Positions 22,203-34,599 of a stretch of DNA of 64,000 nucleotides are shown here, piece by piece. Source of the stretch: Apoda limacodes (lineage: Eukaryota; Arthropoda; Insecta; Lepidoptera; Limacodidae). Made by a program: the position numbers and the translations under genes. The first letter of the stretch is position 1. Every line of letters begins with the position of its first letter. Under the pieces are notes generated by a model. The model saw only the letters and a list, made by a program, of their open reading frames with translations, made no database searches and was not told where the DNA came from. Location of the stretch: assembly GCA_946406115.1 (NCBI GenBank), contig OX291550.1:28868722-28932721 (forward strand). The letters are read 5' to 3'.

Positions 22203-23956
22203 CATCATAATCCCAAGCTGAATACCTATGCCTAGCACAACCCTTAGCCATTATTTTTAATAGTTGTGTTGATAGTGGTGTGTTTCCTGATGAGATGAAA
22301 CTTAGCAAAGTTATACCTCTTTTTAAATCAGGTAGTTCAACAGATCCTAATAATTTTCGGCCTATTTCAATACTACCTATACTCAGTAAAGTTTTTGAAA
22401 AAATCATACTTTTTCAAATGTTAAGCCATTTCTGTATTAATGAGCTACTTAGTAGTAAACAGTTTGGCTTTATGAAAGGCCGTTGCAGGAGTGGCACTAT
22501 TAAAAAATATATATAACGCCTGGGAGGATTCGCATGACGCCCTTGGAGTGTTTTGTGATTTATCTAAGGCATTTGACTGTGTTCAACATGAAAATCTCAT
22601 CATGAAGCTACATCACTATGGTATTAGAGGCAAAGCTCTCGACCTTTTAACATCCTATATGAGTAGGAGAGTACAGAAAATAGATGTCAACGGTGAAAGA
22701 TCTCCGGGATCAGCAGTCACTATGGAAGTCCCTCAGGGCTCAATTTTAGGTCCTTTTCTATTTCTTATTTACATTAATGATCTCCCATATAATGTAAAAA
22801 ACCATGACATTGTCTTATTTGCTGATGACACCTCTTTGCTTTTTAAAGTTAAGAGACGACAGACATATTATAAAGAATTAAATAATGCCCTTTCTAAAAT
22901 TGTAAATTGGTTTAACGCTAATAATTTGTTACTTAATGAAAAAAAAACCAAATGTGTTAAATTTACATTACCAAATGTTAGTCAGAGACAGACATGTATT
23001 AATATTAATGGCGAGCAATTAGAACTTGTTAATTCAACAGTCTTTCTTGGCATAACGCTGGACTCCAAACTTCAATGGGGTCCTCATATTCATAACCTAG
23101 CCAAAAAACTTAGCTATGCTGTGTATGCGATCAAGAAAATAAGACAATTGACCGATGTCGACACTGCAAAAATAGTATATTTTAGCTATTTCCATAGTTT
23201 AATGACATATGGTATCCTATTGTGGGGTAGGGCTGCTGATGTAAGTACAATATTTTTGTTACAAAAAAGGGCAATTCGTGCTATTTATAAATTAGGATCT
23301 AGGCTATCTCTGAGGGATAGGTTTAGGGAAGTAAAAATTTTAACTTTAGTGTCGCAGTACATATATGAAAATCTTTTATATGTCCATAAAAATATCAATA
23401 GTTTCAGCAAGAAAAGTGACGTTCACAAAGTAAATACTAGAAGTAAAAATAAGCTGTTGGTGCATGATACACGTCTACACAAAATAAGTAACTCTTTTAT
23501 GGGGCAATGTATACACTTTTACAACAAAGTGCCCAATAAAATTCAAAATCTATCAATAAGTAAATTTAAATCTTTTATCAAGCAGGTACTTTGTAAAAAG
23601 GCATACTACAATATTTCAGACTATGTAAATGATAAAAATCCTTGGGACTGATGATGCTCAATAACAGGATGCATAGGTAAACCAAATTAAAATGGAAATA
23701 ACATAAAATTGTACGACTAAAAAAAATTTTTATTTAAAACATTAATTGTATTTTAGTTTATTTGTATTATTGATAGTGTTTTTAAAAGAGTAACTATCGA
23801 TTTTCTTGCCGGATTCTTCTCGGTAGAAATCAACAACATTGTGAACCGGCGGGAAGGTGGGACGGTTCAAAAAATAATATTTTATAGCTTTGACGATTCA
23901 AAAGTGATTGTAAAATCCTTATTTGAATAAACCATTTTGACTTTGACTTTGACTTT
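22203..23956 (+). mobile_element. 5'-truncated CR1/Jockey-group LINE
   Basis: The element contains the decayed reverse transcriptase at 22211-23651, a ~285-bp 3' UTR with CTTGCCGGATTCTTCTCGG and ACCGGCGGGAAGG, and a TTTGAC microsatellite tail at 23935-23956. The endonuclease and any first ORF are missing. A short, decayed copy of the same 3' end lies at 46150-46630. Confidence 0.85.
22211..23651 (+). pseudogene. Reverse transcriptase of truncated LINE, one frameshift
   Basis: It encodes the palm and C-terminal region of a non-LTR reverse transcriptase, the enzyme that copies the LINE RNA at a nicked target. Visible motifs in order: FPDEMKLSKVIPLFKSGS, NNFRPISILPILSKVFEKI, SKQFGFMKGR, then DLSKAFDCVQHENL (first catalytic aspartate), VPQGSILGPFLFLIYINDLP, LFADDTSLLF (catalytic FADD), FLGITLDSKLQWGPH, and a C terminus with IHFYNKVPNKI and DYVNDKNPWD. 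A frameshift at about 22480-22500 breaks the protein between GFMKGR and the first catalytic block. The 386-codon second part is otherwise open, so the copy is young. Clade assignment (CR1 versus Jockey) is by the style of motifs and tail. Confidence 0.88.
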
Positions 23957-24284
23957 ATGACTGTGGTTTTCCAAAATCTTGTCAAATGTTTTTATTAACT
24001 AGAAATCTTTTTTTAAACCATTTGTATGAAAAACTAGATTCTGTATAACTTTTGAACTATTAAATTTAACAGAAAACTGACATACTGCAGACCTTATTTT
24101 ATTTATAACTAGAATATGTCTTCAAAATTTCGTGGTGTTTTATCTGGAAGTGTCAAAAATAAGTGAAAAATTCGTTTGAAGGAAGCACGCTGAGAGGCGC
24201 TTCGAATCGTATTCTCTTAAGATGTACACACGTCATCCTTCTTATTATTGAAATTCATTTCAACATTCGCGAAACGCACGCTGT

Positions 24285-24330
24285 GGAGAAAGTTAGGTGA
24301 TGCCTATGTCCAGCAGTGGACGTCAATGGT
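24285..24330 (+). repeat. SINE/LINE 3' tail fragment
   Basis: CGCTGTGGAGAAAG and TGCCTATGTCCAGCAGTGGA are the usual 3' end wording of an abundant moth retroposon. Similar short fragments occur at 32785-32850 and, in opposite orientation, at 27795-27865. Confidence 0.5.
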
Positions 24331-26282
24331 CTGATATGATACTCACTATCGTAAGTACAATTTCTATTATTCTATAACGCGCAACAGCGAAAATCAAAGT
24401 CTCAAGCACGTAGATTTCGTGGCCACACCGTCCATTCAGGAATTGGCACAGTGAGTCCAGTGGACCAACTAGATGAGGACACTTGTACCAGTCCTCGTGT
24501 CTAAAGCTGGTTGCCCACGACGACAACTTGCGATATCGCGTTCTGATTTACAACCACCGTCCATTAAGAACTTGTTTTAAAAGTACATCCATTTAATTAT
24601 ACAAGGACGAATTGATTGGTACAAGACACGTGACATCATAATAGTTAGACTTCACTCACTTGAAACTAAGAAGGGGCATGAAGGTAAATTTGCCATCGTA
24701 GAATTAAATTTTTAGTGAGTAAATCAAGTCTAAAATAATAAAATACAAACATTATGATTCCAAGGTCGGATATTAGCAAAAACATGATGCTATAAAATTT
24801 TCTCGATAGAAAAAAATCACAAAGTAACCACCAGTTTTTGTCAATTTTCGATTTATGTTTGTAACGATATATATAATTAAACTGAAATTTCATTATTATA
24901 TAGCTTATAGGGCTTTTATTTACAAATATTTAATACAAACAGTTATTATTATTCGAGTTATTATATTTAAATATTTTCGTCCATATTACGTTTATATTTC
25001 GCGTTGTATACAAAATTTGTCTGGTTGTAGCCGCCCCTTCATTCATAAACTAATGGGCATATATACATATATATATATATATACGTATCATAATATCTAT
25101 GAACTGAACCCAGCATAATTGACTAAATCGACTTTAACACGATAATGTTTTATACAAACGCTTTTTAAAAGGCACGTTACGCTCCATACAGCCGATGCGT
25201 TGTGTTCGATGGCTTTTCCTTTCATACATACATTACTATGGATCTAGTATATAAACCAGGGTTTGGGTTTCATTTATACGTAATGAATCAATCGGTGGTG
25301 TCTCGTTGACAAATGATAAATCCAAAATCAACATTTTGAGTGTAACTCCTGTTAAAGGTTTATTTATATTAATTAATGTCCATTCTTAAGAGGCAGTACT
25401 ACGTGACGCGATATGAAACTAAAAGTGCGTGAAATGCTGTTTGTAAGGGTTTCACTACTATGCTTTGTAATGTTAGCTAATAGTACTTAGAACTTTGAAG
25501 ATTTCTTTGCCAAAACATTTAACAATAAAATGGAAAGGGTTCAGTTTCGGATTTTTTTTGTTTATTAATCGTAGTTTTACGTTTGTCAGGGTTTGAACCA
25601 TATCTTGAAGAACACAGGAAATAAATTTAATTCAGATTCCGCTGGGTAGCCAATTCTTAAGGAAGCTTTGTCGAGCCAATAAGCGCCAAAGCGAAAAGCA
25701 CCATGCGACGCGCGGAGGGTCGGGGTATGAACTAAAGCCCACAAGCAGCTGGTAGTAAATAAAATGCGCCGAGTGAAGATTACATAAAATAATTGAGTGC
25801 CAAAAAGGTCTCTTACTCAGTTTAAGCTGTATAGCCCGAGCTACAGCACTGACATTCTGTACGATACTTTTTGGTTGTCACCAGTCAACCAGTGTGACCG
25901 TAAAGGATTACAAAAATAACAAAGTGACTGTATGGTTTACTCCTTGACCTATGAGCAAGGGTGTCTCAAAAACTTTAGACTAATTAAATCTTTGCCCTCA
26001 ACGCAATCAAAAAATTTGTTTTAAGAGAAAAAGTAAAACTATTTAAATAGTCTTGGCTGTATGACATAATTAATACCTTTGCTTTACTATGATAATAATG
26101 AGGGAAACAAGAAAAAAAAAGAATATCCAAAAACGTACGTTATAAAAAACTTTAATATGGATTTTAGGCGCGAATCTTAAGTGTTGTTTTTTTCTGTTTA
26201 ATTTTTCTAAATTCATTTAGTGACTTTCGATGTATATATTTTAGCAAAGTTTTACGAAAGCGTGTTAAGAATTGTGCAGCGA
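24331..26282. other. No gene recognised
   Basis: AT-rich. A short (TA)n run with TATATACATATATATA is at about 25058-25086. The 24390-24540 part is somewhat GC-richer, but I cannot tie it to a family. Confidence 0.3.
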
Positions 26283-26512
26283 AGGCTCATGAATAGTGAA
26301 TTATCAAGAAATAAGCAGGACATGACGCGCAATGTCTGAGGATCCACACCAAATCTCCCGCCCAATCTCGGGACTTGAAAACGAGGACGCGCGGTAACGC
26401 CCGCGCCACGATACGATATCGATATAATATAATTGACTTTGACTCTGGCAAATGCATAAATGGTCTGCTAAGACCGTGCGAGCCCATTATAATATTAAAA
26501 AAAAAAAAAAAT
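26283..26512. repeat. Possible tRNA-like SINE head and poly(A)-ended retroposon
   Basis: On the minus strand TGGCGCGGGCG (A-box-like) is followed about 30 bases later by TTTTCAAGTCCCG (B-box-like) at 26365-26420. To the right, ATTGACTTTGACTCTGG precedes a 16-base A run at 26495-26511. Opposite polarity of head and A run means these may be two fragments. Confidence 0.35.
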
Positions 26513-26865
26513 TATAAAAAACTATAAAACTATCATATTTTAATTATTAGATAACCAGTTTCTCCTACCTATTATTATCTATTGTGTGTGTTACAAAAAA
26601 TCTATGTAATTTATAGTTATTAAAAAAAAATTGTTAGAATGTCACTGGAGATATGTAAACGGAACAGGACATGTGTGGTTAACAAAGTACCTAAGCAGTA
26701 GAAGGATTTTTTAGGGCATTCCCCCACCAAATCCAAAATACGTGTACGCACTACGTGTGAGAGCTGTTTCATTCTGTCTCTGCGATCTGTGATCTTAATA
26801 GAAACGCTTTAAAATATCTTATAAATGTTTTCTTAGGCGGCGCCACAAATAGGCGGTGGTTAGTC

Positions 26866-27150
26866 ATATAAATGATGTTGGCAATCGATGACATACGAGT
26901 ACAATGTCGGGCAAACTTGCCCCTTGTGCCAATGTGGAAAGCCGCGAAGAAATTGTGTCGGAATTCAAAACCTCTCTGTTCAAGATCTCTGGCTAACACA
27001 ATTTTGTTTTCGATTTAACCGAACCAACACTCAAGTCACCGCGTTCACCGCTACCCTATTTTCTGTAATTTTTCAATTCCAAAACACATCTTTTACCATC
27101 ACCAAAGAACATTGGGATCCTCGGTATCGTTATTTTCAGTGACATCCAAT
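26866..27150 (+). mobile_element. GTGGC-tail LINE, reverse transcriptase fragment on plus strand
   Basis: DNA similarity to the complement of 41235-41500 is clear: CGCGTTCACCGCTA, CAATTCCAAAACAC and GAACATTGGGATCCT are shared, and the frame reads TQVTAFTA and QFQNTSF where the intact protein has TQVCAFTA and QFQNTPL. It covers the region just after the YADD motif. It lacks the 3' tail and is broken by indels. Confidence 0.75.
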
Positions 27151-27860
27151 TTATTAACAACGATTGTTATGAAAATATTCAAACTGTTATGAGGTTCAAT
27201 GAAATAAAAAAAAACATTTTTATTATTTAGCTAATTATAAAGTGTGCAAGATAATGATTTCGTCAATCATATTTGTCGGTAGTTATCATAGTGTCGGTAA
27301 CCGTCTGTTTGTCATTCTAATTAGCTTATTCTTTATTCACAATTCCCTGAGACAACTAACCAGGCGGCCACACTTGACTCATTAATTTAATTAATTCAAT
27401 GTGAGATTCTATATATTCTAAAAGTAGCTAGTTAGGATTCTATTGCAACAAATAACTTTATATGTTTGTCTTTCTTTAGTCCTCCGATCGGTATCTACCA
27501 GCGCCAAAAACAGGTAAACTCTAGATAGGAAAAAACTATCGCACGTCCTTCTCTGAGAGTCTCAGTTTATCTAGTTATCCCTGTGCATAAAAAAGTTAAT
27601 TGAATGCTCAGTATTGACCTAAAGAAATAACCAACTTCTGTTCTTCCGTACATTAGGTTTAAAACAGGAGAACTAACAAATCTGCAAATTGTGGACTAGC
27701 TTTTTATTTTCCAGCAAAATCTTTTCGTTGTCAACGTTTACAAATGCTTCACCCTAACACTTGTATCGCGGAAATGCGCATGTTGAACGTATGCAGATAT
27801 AAAGATGTCCACTGTTGAACGTAGGCATCCCCCATATGTAGATGTCCACTGTTGAACCAG
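27151..27860. other. No gene; short retroposon tail
   Basis: Non-coding AT-rich sequence. GATGTCCACTGTTGAACGTAGG at 27808-27860 appears twice in tandem-like fashion and is the reverse orientation of the CAGCAGTGGACGT tail. Confidence 0.35.
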
Positions 27861-27861
27861 T

Positions 27862-27937
27862 GTTTTTTTTTTATACCACTAAGGTGGCAAACAAGCTTAT
27901 GGTCCGCTTGATGGTAAGCGGTCACCGTAGCCTATGG
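27862..27937 (-). mobile_element. GTGGC-tail LINE, 75-bp 3' stub
   Basis: A T run, ATACCACTAAGGTGGCAAAC, and GGTAAGCGGTCACCGTAGCC: only the 3' UTR plus a few codons of the LINE were inserted. Confidence 0.85.
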
Positions 27938-28537
27938 TTTTAAAGTGACTGAAAACATTTTAACTATGTTACTTAATTAGAAAAAACATATATGTAGGTA
28001 CAAAGGCAAACCTTATTGCACATTATTTATTGTTGACAATAGAAAAAACAAACATTTCATAATAAAACCAAAATAAAACCTTTGTGGAAATAGCTCCATT
28101 TCCTTGTGTAAGTCGTATCCTACAAAAACCTTAAATATGTCTAATTGTATGATTTGTTTCAATTAAATGTAAAAAGTGCACGAATGAAAAGTTTCCTATT
28201 ATTTCACAGATAATATTGAAATCATGAGGACGATTAAATACAAACAAATAAAAGAGTCCGGTATACTATTGATGCGGCAAACCACAAAAAATCCTCATCG
28301 TCACACCGCAAGTGCCGGACTAAGAAAAAAATCCTTGTAGTCACATTGGTTTAAGTCGGAACTAAAAAAATCGACAAAATATAATTACCTGACTGAGGTA
28401 AAGATTTCCTGTTTTTACACATTATCCAGTTCTATTGTACATAAATTACCCCTAAAACTTATATTTACTATAATAATTATAAATTTTTGGTACAAGCATA
28501 TTTAAAAAAAAAAACGTACTACTTAGAAGTTATTAAC

Positions 28538-28910
28538 ACTTTCGCAACACATCTGTGAGCTTAAGCTAACTTCTGCAACACATCTGTGAGCTTAAGCTAA
28601 CTTCTGCAACACATCTGTGAGCTTTAGATAACTTCTGCAACACATCTGTGAGCTTTAGATAACTTCTGCAACACGTCTGTGAGCTTTAGATAACTTCTGC
28701 AACACATCTGTGAGCTTTAGATAACTTCTGCAACACATCTGTGAGCTTTAGATAACTTCTGCAACACGTCTGTGAGCTTTAGATAACTTCTGCAACACAT
28801 CTGTGAGCTTTAGATAACTTCTGCAACACGTCTGTGAGCTAAAGATAACTTTGCTACACATCTGTGAGCTTTAGATAATTTCTGCAACACATCTGAAAGC
28901 TACAGATAAC
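28538..28910. repeat. 31-bp minisatellite, about 12 units
   Basis: Units have the form CTTCTGCAACACATCTGTG plus AGCTTTAGATAA. The central units differ only at an A/G site (CACATC or CACGTC) and in TTTAG/TTAAG. The outer units are more diverged and one is 30 bp. Flanks at 28911-28990 (TTCTGCTAAAAT, GGCGGCGCTAGTTAGCTGC) belong to interspersed family B, and the unit resembles the TATCTGTGAGTTGTAAATAG arm of copy 1 at 2942-2971. The array therefore appears to be an expansion inside a family B copy. Confidence 0.9.
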
Positions 28911-29240
28911 ATTTCTGCTAAAATTGGCTACTTAAAATATTATCTAATGGCGGCGCTAGTTAGCTGCTATATGCAGCTTAAAGCACTAAAGCATTTCTAA
29001 TAATGTTATCCACCCCATTTCCACACTCTCTAGACCACTTAATGCTCTCACATAGACCAACATCGATACCGAAACTAGCTTCCTACATATAACAGTACAG
29101 TTGCCTAGCAGATGAGCTCCTACCACTCGTCCCAATTACACCACATGAACCCGGATGTGACTACTAGTCAACCGCCGTTATTCCTCATTCATAGTTTTAA
29201 TAAACAAGTAAACAGACGGACCGACATACTATAGAGGGCA

Positions 29241-29276
29241 TATATAAGGGCACCTTTACCACACACCATCACTTGT
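29241..29276 (+). promoter_or_regulatory. TATA box and Initiator-like core promoter
   Basis: TATATAAGGG at 29241-29250 is followed by CCATCACTTG, whose TCA(+1)CTT places the A at 29271, exactly 30 bases after the first T of the TATA box. This is the canonical arthropod spacing. The sequence is unique within the window. Activity is inference. Confidence 0.5.
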
Positions 29277-29359
29277 CTCTCATCTAACTTTTTAATAACA
29301 TCTGATGTTAAGGCTGTCGAGGAAAAAGTCGTCATAAAGAAGTTACCGCTATTTAATCA
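29271..29359 (+). other. Candidate non-coding first exon
   Basis: From the predicted start at 29271 the sequence runs to a strong donor, GTAAGT at 29360-29365. Only a 10-codon upstream frame is present, so it would be 5' UTR. It could splice to the acceptor at 39033. No second line of evidence is available. Confidence 0.4.
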
Positions 29360-29365
29360 GTAAGT

Positions 29366-31790
29366 CATTTTTCTGGTATTTCCCTTAGGGGTTTTTCCCT
29401 AAATTATGTTTTAGTTGTTTGCCGCTAATAGAGCGTTTGCGAAGTCGCACGTTTTAGTTTGCTTTCAGCTATTCGAGCTACTAAGTGTCTCAATAGAGTG
29501 TTAATATTGTATAAAGTGAGGTTAGGGGACAATCAAAAATCAAAATGTTAACCTGTCTAAAAATGTGATAGTAATGCTAACAATTTTGAAAAATATGTGA
29601 TGTGAAATCCGTGAAATTGAGTTGTAAAGTCTTGTCAATTTATTAAATAGGTAAGTTTGTTATTTGCTTTTCTATTTTATTCAAAATGTACCAATTACCT
29701 AATTAATATGTTAATTAAGACATCAAATATTTTGTGACACCTTTACCAGTGTCTACTTCTTTGTATTTGATAAAAAAAAATATTTTGTAGAAATATCTCG
29801 GGTCGTCTTTTCCTAAAATGATCAAGTACCTGCCCAATTTTAATGCCAAACTTTCTGCATTTCATAATTTATTTATTTTATTACTCCACTATTTGAAAAT
29901 AGAGACCAAATTTCAGTTACATATTTTAGTTGTAGACAGATTTTTTTCTAGTAAAAATGTTTTTAGTTTTCTACTAATTACTTACTTATTACTTATTTTT
30001 ACAATTTAATTAATAACCATTTTTCGTTCTATAATTTTCAGTTAATCAACCCACTTTTAAGGCTATATTAATTCTAAATACTAATAGCATTTGAGAAGAA
30101 CGAAAAGAAGAAGAAACAAAAAAAGAAATTCTGACGAATTGAGAACCTCCTCCTTTTTTTAAAGTCTGTTAAAAAATCCAAAGACCATGCGAACGAAGTC
30201 TGTGACTATCATAGCGTAATTTCAGCAAATTTAGATTTCAACATTCCAACTGAAACAATTTAAGTTTAGGTTAAAGTGCAATTTAAATTTAGGTGAAAGT
30301 GCAACATACGACCCTTACGAAAGAGCATTTGTTAAAAAAGACATAAAATAATAGGTTTAAAACAATAAGGCTTTTATTATTACATATATGTATTCAACAT
30401 GGTGAGTTTACCTCCTGACTGATGCCGGAAGTTATATACCGGTACATCACACTCGGTAGCTTCAAGTGCAAACCGTGAAGTAACATGGAAAACATCGCTT
30501 TCGGAAATTCTACTCACACGAGCCATTCAAACATTCTGCGTCCAAGATCACTCAGTCTAATTTGTCTGTATGTTTTCACAAATTTCTAGTCTCGCCTCAC
30601 ACTGAGTCCTGCTGCTTGTCCCTTTTGTCTCGGTACATTGATAAACTGTCAAAATTATAAATGATAGCCGAGGCACGCATCATAAAGTCCAGTTATGCTT
30701 AGTTGTAACCAAGGCTTGTGTAGAGCATTTTTTTATCATGCGTGTAAATTAAAACTTGTATGTTATTACATGTTTATTTAAAAAACTAATTGTGTTGACA
30801 ACTGTATTGACAATAAGTATATAGTTAAGGTTTTTATTATTAAAAAGTACTTGTAGTAGTAGGTTGTTAAAAAATTTCGTTTGAGCTCTTGCGGCACCAT
30901 TACTGTAGTACCATTTATCTCAAAGAGGCTTGGATAAATATATGGTCACAAATATAATCATGTTTGAGAAAAGTAATTTTAGCTATGTATATAATATATA
31001 TACATTTCTATATATCATCACTTTATTGCAGTAAAAAAATATCTATTCTCATCGCTAACATTAGTAATGAACCAATATAAAAGCTTCTCTTTGAATAATT
31101 GTTTTAATTCAGCTCCGCTTATTTTAGTCCAGATAGGTCTAGGTTTAGATCATTAGGTCACACAGTATGCGGAATCTACTACCGTTAGCGACGTAATCAC
31201 ACCGTCCTTATCTAGGCAACTGGGTTAGAAATCGAGGTGGAAGCCAAGTTGCTAGGTGAAACAATTAGGCCACAAAATTATAGATAACCTTAAATTTTAT
31301 TTGATTGCTAACATAGAATTGATAATTTAACCATCGATAATCCGCGGGTTCCGTTTACTTACATTCTAGATTTCCCGCGGCACCGCCCGCCCTTAATTTG
31401 GTTATCGGTGTTGGATTCTTACGGCAAATCCTTAGTTATACTAAAGAAGTTTGTTATAGCAAGCTACAGCTCATAGTTCTTTCAAGTAGAATTCGGCTAT
31501 AGTTACAGCCGCGGGAATTTTGAATTTTCCGGAATGAAAAGTACCTATCCTTCTCCGTATCTTCAACTATTTCTTACTAACTATTGAGTCCCAAACGTTA
31601 TAGTTACTCTAACAGCCTATGTCATGTTACAGGTCCCAAAACCCCAAAAAATTTAGCTGTCAACTAATTTCACTAATTATGACTCCGTTTCATTCTACTT
31701 TCCGTGTGACATCCCATCTGTACTGCTTCCGACCACTCGATGCACGTCGACCGCTAGCGTACGACATATGCCTCAAGAGAGGTTTTAAGG
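29366..31790. other. No gene recognised
   Basis: AT-rich, intron-like. A GAATTGAGAACCTCCTCC repeat fragment is at about 30135. Mildly GC-richer stretches at 30400-30620 and 31340-31400 show no supported frame. Confidence 0.3.
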
Positions 31791-31794
31791 ATAC

Positions 31795-31960
31795 GAAAAA
31801 CTATTTGCAAACGATTTCCGTCATGTTTTTTCGACATGTCTAACTCAAACTAGTCGATCTATTGACTAAAACAGTTACAGCGATTAACAAGCCATGAGTA
31901 AATCAATTAAACATATCTAGAATTCGAGATTATCTCTACCAGCACAAGAATCAAGCACCA
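31795..31960. repeat. Partial copy of the 56-kb MITE
   Basis: About 165 bp match 56215-56375 closely (CTATTTGCAAACGAT, ACTAGTCGATCTAT, GCGATTAACAAGC, AATTCGAGATTATCTCTA). The left terminal repeat is absent. Confidence 0.75.
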
Positions 31961-32581
31961 GGCCTCACTTGTGCAGATTCTGCGCTCGCACAACTGCGTC
32001 TCCTGAGAATGCCTCGTAGCAACGAAACTGTTACATACTTTTGTCATGACCGTCTGTCCGTATGTCACTTTGGTGTGTATTTTTTCATAGTTTATCTTCA
32101 TTTTACTCCATTACTCAATTTTGAAGTGTTACCTTTTTGTTTGATTTATACTTAACTAAAACTAATTAAAATCAAAACAGAAAAGAAATTAAAAAACGTC
32201 ATTGCATAGTTCTACTATTTACTATGTGGAGAACGTTTTAACCTACAGTGGTTTGCAAAACATTTACTTTTGCAATCTCTCTCTCTCTTTCTCTCTTTGA
32301 TCTAGGAATATCCAGCAATCTGTAAGTTAGGAATGCCTAATTAAAGTCTAGGCGGAGATAAACTCGGTCTGTATGTCCTGTCCACGTCTGCGATCGCCTC
32401 GACCGGACAATCCGATGTCGTCATCACCAATCCGGACATCCTTAACGAAGGTCCGGCCGGCACGATCCGGTCCGACTCTGATGTTTTATGGCCGTGCCTC
32501 CCGGACTTGGTTTAAACGACCTATTGGGTTTATCGGTTAAATCGTTAACGTAATCTAAAATCAACTCTATCTAAGGTAGAT
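31961..32581. other. No gene recognised
   Basis: A TC-rich run lies at 32276-32298. A GC-rich stretch at 32370-32515 with repeated TCCGG words has no open frame that I can support. Confidence 0.3.
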
Positions 32582-32621
32582 ATTTTTTTACCCACCACCA
32601 AAGTGGCAAACAAGCTTACGG
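32582..32621 (-). mobile_element. GTGGC-tail LINE, 40-bp 3' stub
   Basis: ACCACCAAAGTGGCAAAC and CAAGCTTACGGT: only the extreme 3' UTR remains. Confidence 0.6.
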
Positions 32622-32854
32622 TATAAGATATGTTAGGTTTTTAAAATAATCAATCAACGTACTTTTATAGGTACATCGAAAGTGATGGTAAACTAGGTAG
32701 TTACTTACTAAGTATTTTTAAGTTCTAAAGTAAATTAAATAATTTTATTTTTTTGAGTTTTTAGATTAATAAGGCGTATTGAATTATTGTGCCACACGCT
32801 GTGGAAAAAGTTTGCTGCGACCTATGCTCAGCAGTGGATTTCATATGCTAATAT

Positions 32855-33215
32855 CTATACATATAAAATGCTTTGTCCTGAATGACTGATGGATCAACGC
32901 ACAGCCTAAACCGCTCATCGGAGAGACCTGAAACTTGGAGAGTGTGTTCATTGTATGACGTAGGCATTCGATAAGAAAGGATTTTCCGAAATTCTACCCC
33001 TAAGGGGGTGAAAAAGGGGGGCAAAGTTTGTATGGGACAACGTGATTTCTTGGTCCAATCTCCTTCAAATTTTGGACAAACCTGTTTTAACAGAATTGGT
33101 GGAAGACGTGTTACGTATTTTATTGAAATTCATCGGGATGCAAAAGAGGTGGAAAGTTATTTGGCATTCATATGCTTCAAAGTTGATATCAATACTCCTT
33201 AGTGCTTTTGATTTA
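32855..33215 (+). repeat. Interspersed repeat (family G, copy 1)
   Basis: ATACATATAAAATGCTTTGTCC, GACTGATGGATCAACGC and CCCTAAGGGGGTGAAAAAGG are wording of a common moth retroposon 3' region. A shorter copy lies at 35290-35410. No protein domain. Confidence 0.5.
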
Positions 33216-33270
33216 AATTAAATTTTATTTTGACACATGTTAGAAAACTCAATTCGATTTTTATTCAAAA

Positions 33271-34560
33271 AAAACCGGCCAAGTGCGAGTTGGACTCACG
33301 CACCGAGGGTTCCGTACCTACCACCATTTACGTACTTTACAAACAAAAACAAAAAAAGAACGAGTTGCACTCCGGGAGTGCCGGCAGAAGTGAAAACCTT
33401 TACACACGATTCGCGCTTAACACTCAAATATGTCACAAGACATGTCTTTGACATTGTCAAGAAATAATAATGTTTGTTTATTTACTTTTTTGACGTAGTA
33501 TATTTGACATCGCAATCTGTCATAGAATTAAAATTCCATATCCAACCTCCCTGTACTACTCATAATCGCGAATACTAAAAATAAAAATTTATTATAGGCG
33601 TGGCATAACGGTTTCCGTATTTTACAAAGACAAAGATGCACTTTGTTCAATTTCCATATTTTAAACACTTTATATACACGAATTTTACGAATACACAAAG
33701 GTATGGCCACTACACAGACGGTCGAGCCATCAGCTGTCACCATCCATGGATGCGCGTAGCACGCTGTAACATAAACACACACGAACATTCGCGCAAGCGC
33801 CCTGCGCCGCCCAAACGAAACAGCAGGCGCAGGCATATATTTTCGCCGCGCCGTAGAAAGAGAGGGGGATACTCCCTCTCCTACGCCGCGACAGCTAGCT
33901 ACTCTGCATCCGTCGTACGCATCTTCACGATCAGGACACGTGACCTGACGCGAGTTTATCATTTTTTACCCATACCAAAAAAAGTGCACAACGTCGCTAA
34001 AGAAGTTTTCACTTCAAAAAAAATATGTTTTTTTTTTATTTTTATATTTGAGTTGATTGAATGAAAAGTAAATTGCGGTTTACGATTTATGACGTATTAA
34101 AACTAATTTTCGGTGGAAGTTTGCACAATGGTTATGTACATCATATATTTTTTTTAGTTTTGGCACCCTTTTATTTTAGAAATTACAGGGGGGACGACGA
34201 CACACAAATTTTACCACTTTGGAAGTGTATTTTACGCAAACTATTCAGTTTAGAAAAAAATGATATAAGGAACCTCAATATCATTTTTGAAGACCTATCC
34301 ATAGATACCACTATGGGATTGAGGAAAAAAAATTTTTGAGTTTCAGTATGGGGAACCCCCAAAATTAATTGTTTTTTTTTTTATTTTTGTGTGAAAATCT
34401 TAATGCGGTTCACAGAATACATCTACTTACCAAGTTTCAACAGTATCGTTCTTATAGTTTCGGAAAAAAGTGGCTGTGACATGACGGACGGACAGACAGT
34501 CAGACAGACATGACGTATCTATACGGGTTCCATTTTTTGCCATTTGGCTACGGAACCCTA
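33271..34560. repeat. GGCCAAGTGCGAGT-type repeat, interrupted by repeat E
   Basis: The left boundary carries GGCCAAGTGCGAGTTGG and GGGTTCCGTACC; the right boundary ends with GCCATTTGGCTACGGAACCC after a GACGGACGGACAGACAG stretch. Between them, 33352-34025 is an insertion of repeat E. Other pieces of this family are at 36796-37140 (minus) and 39423-39650 (plus). Confidence 0.6.
33352..34025 (+). repeat. Interspersed repeat E, long form
   Basis: Reverse-complement counterpart of 20081-20454, but with about 290 additional bases at roughly 33630-33918 that the short form lacks. The extra part is GC-richer (CGCAAGCGCCCTGCGCCGCC). Both ends carry GAAGTGAAAAC in inverted orientation. A 144-codon minus-strand frame and a 142-codon plus-strand frame overlap here; neither has a domain. 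Confidence 0.75.
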
Positions 34561-34599
34561 AAAAGGTTAAACTCACTGAAAAACATCAGCAAATCACTG

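Noticed and set aside
33528..34064. Overlapping 142-144-codon open frames on both strands
   Set aside because: They lie wholly inside interspersed repeat E, show no domain and exist on both strands at once.
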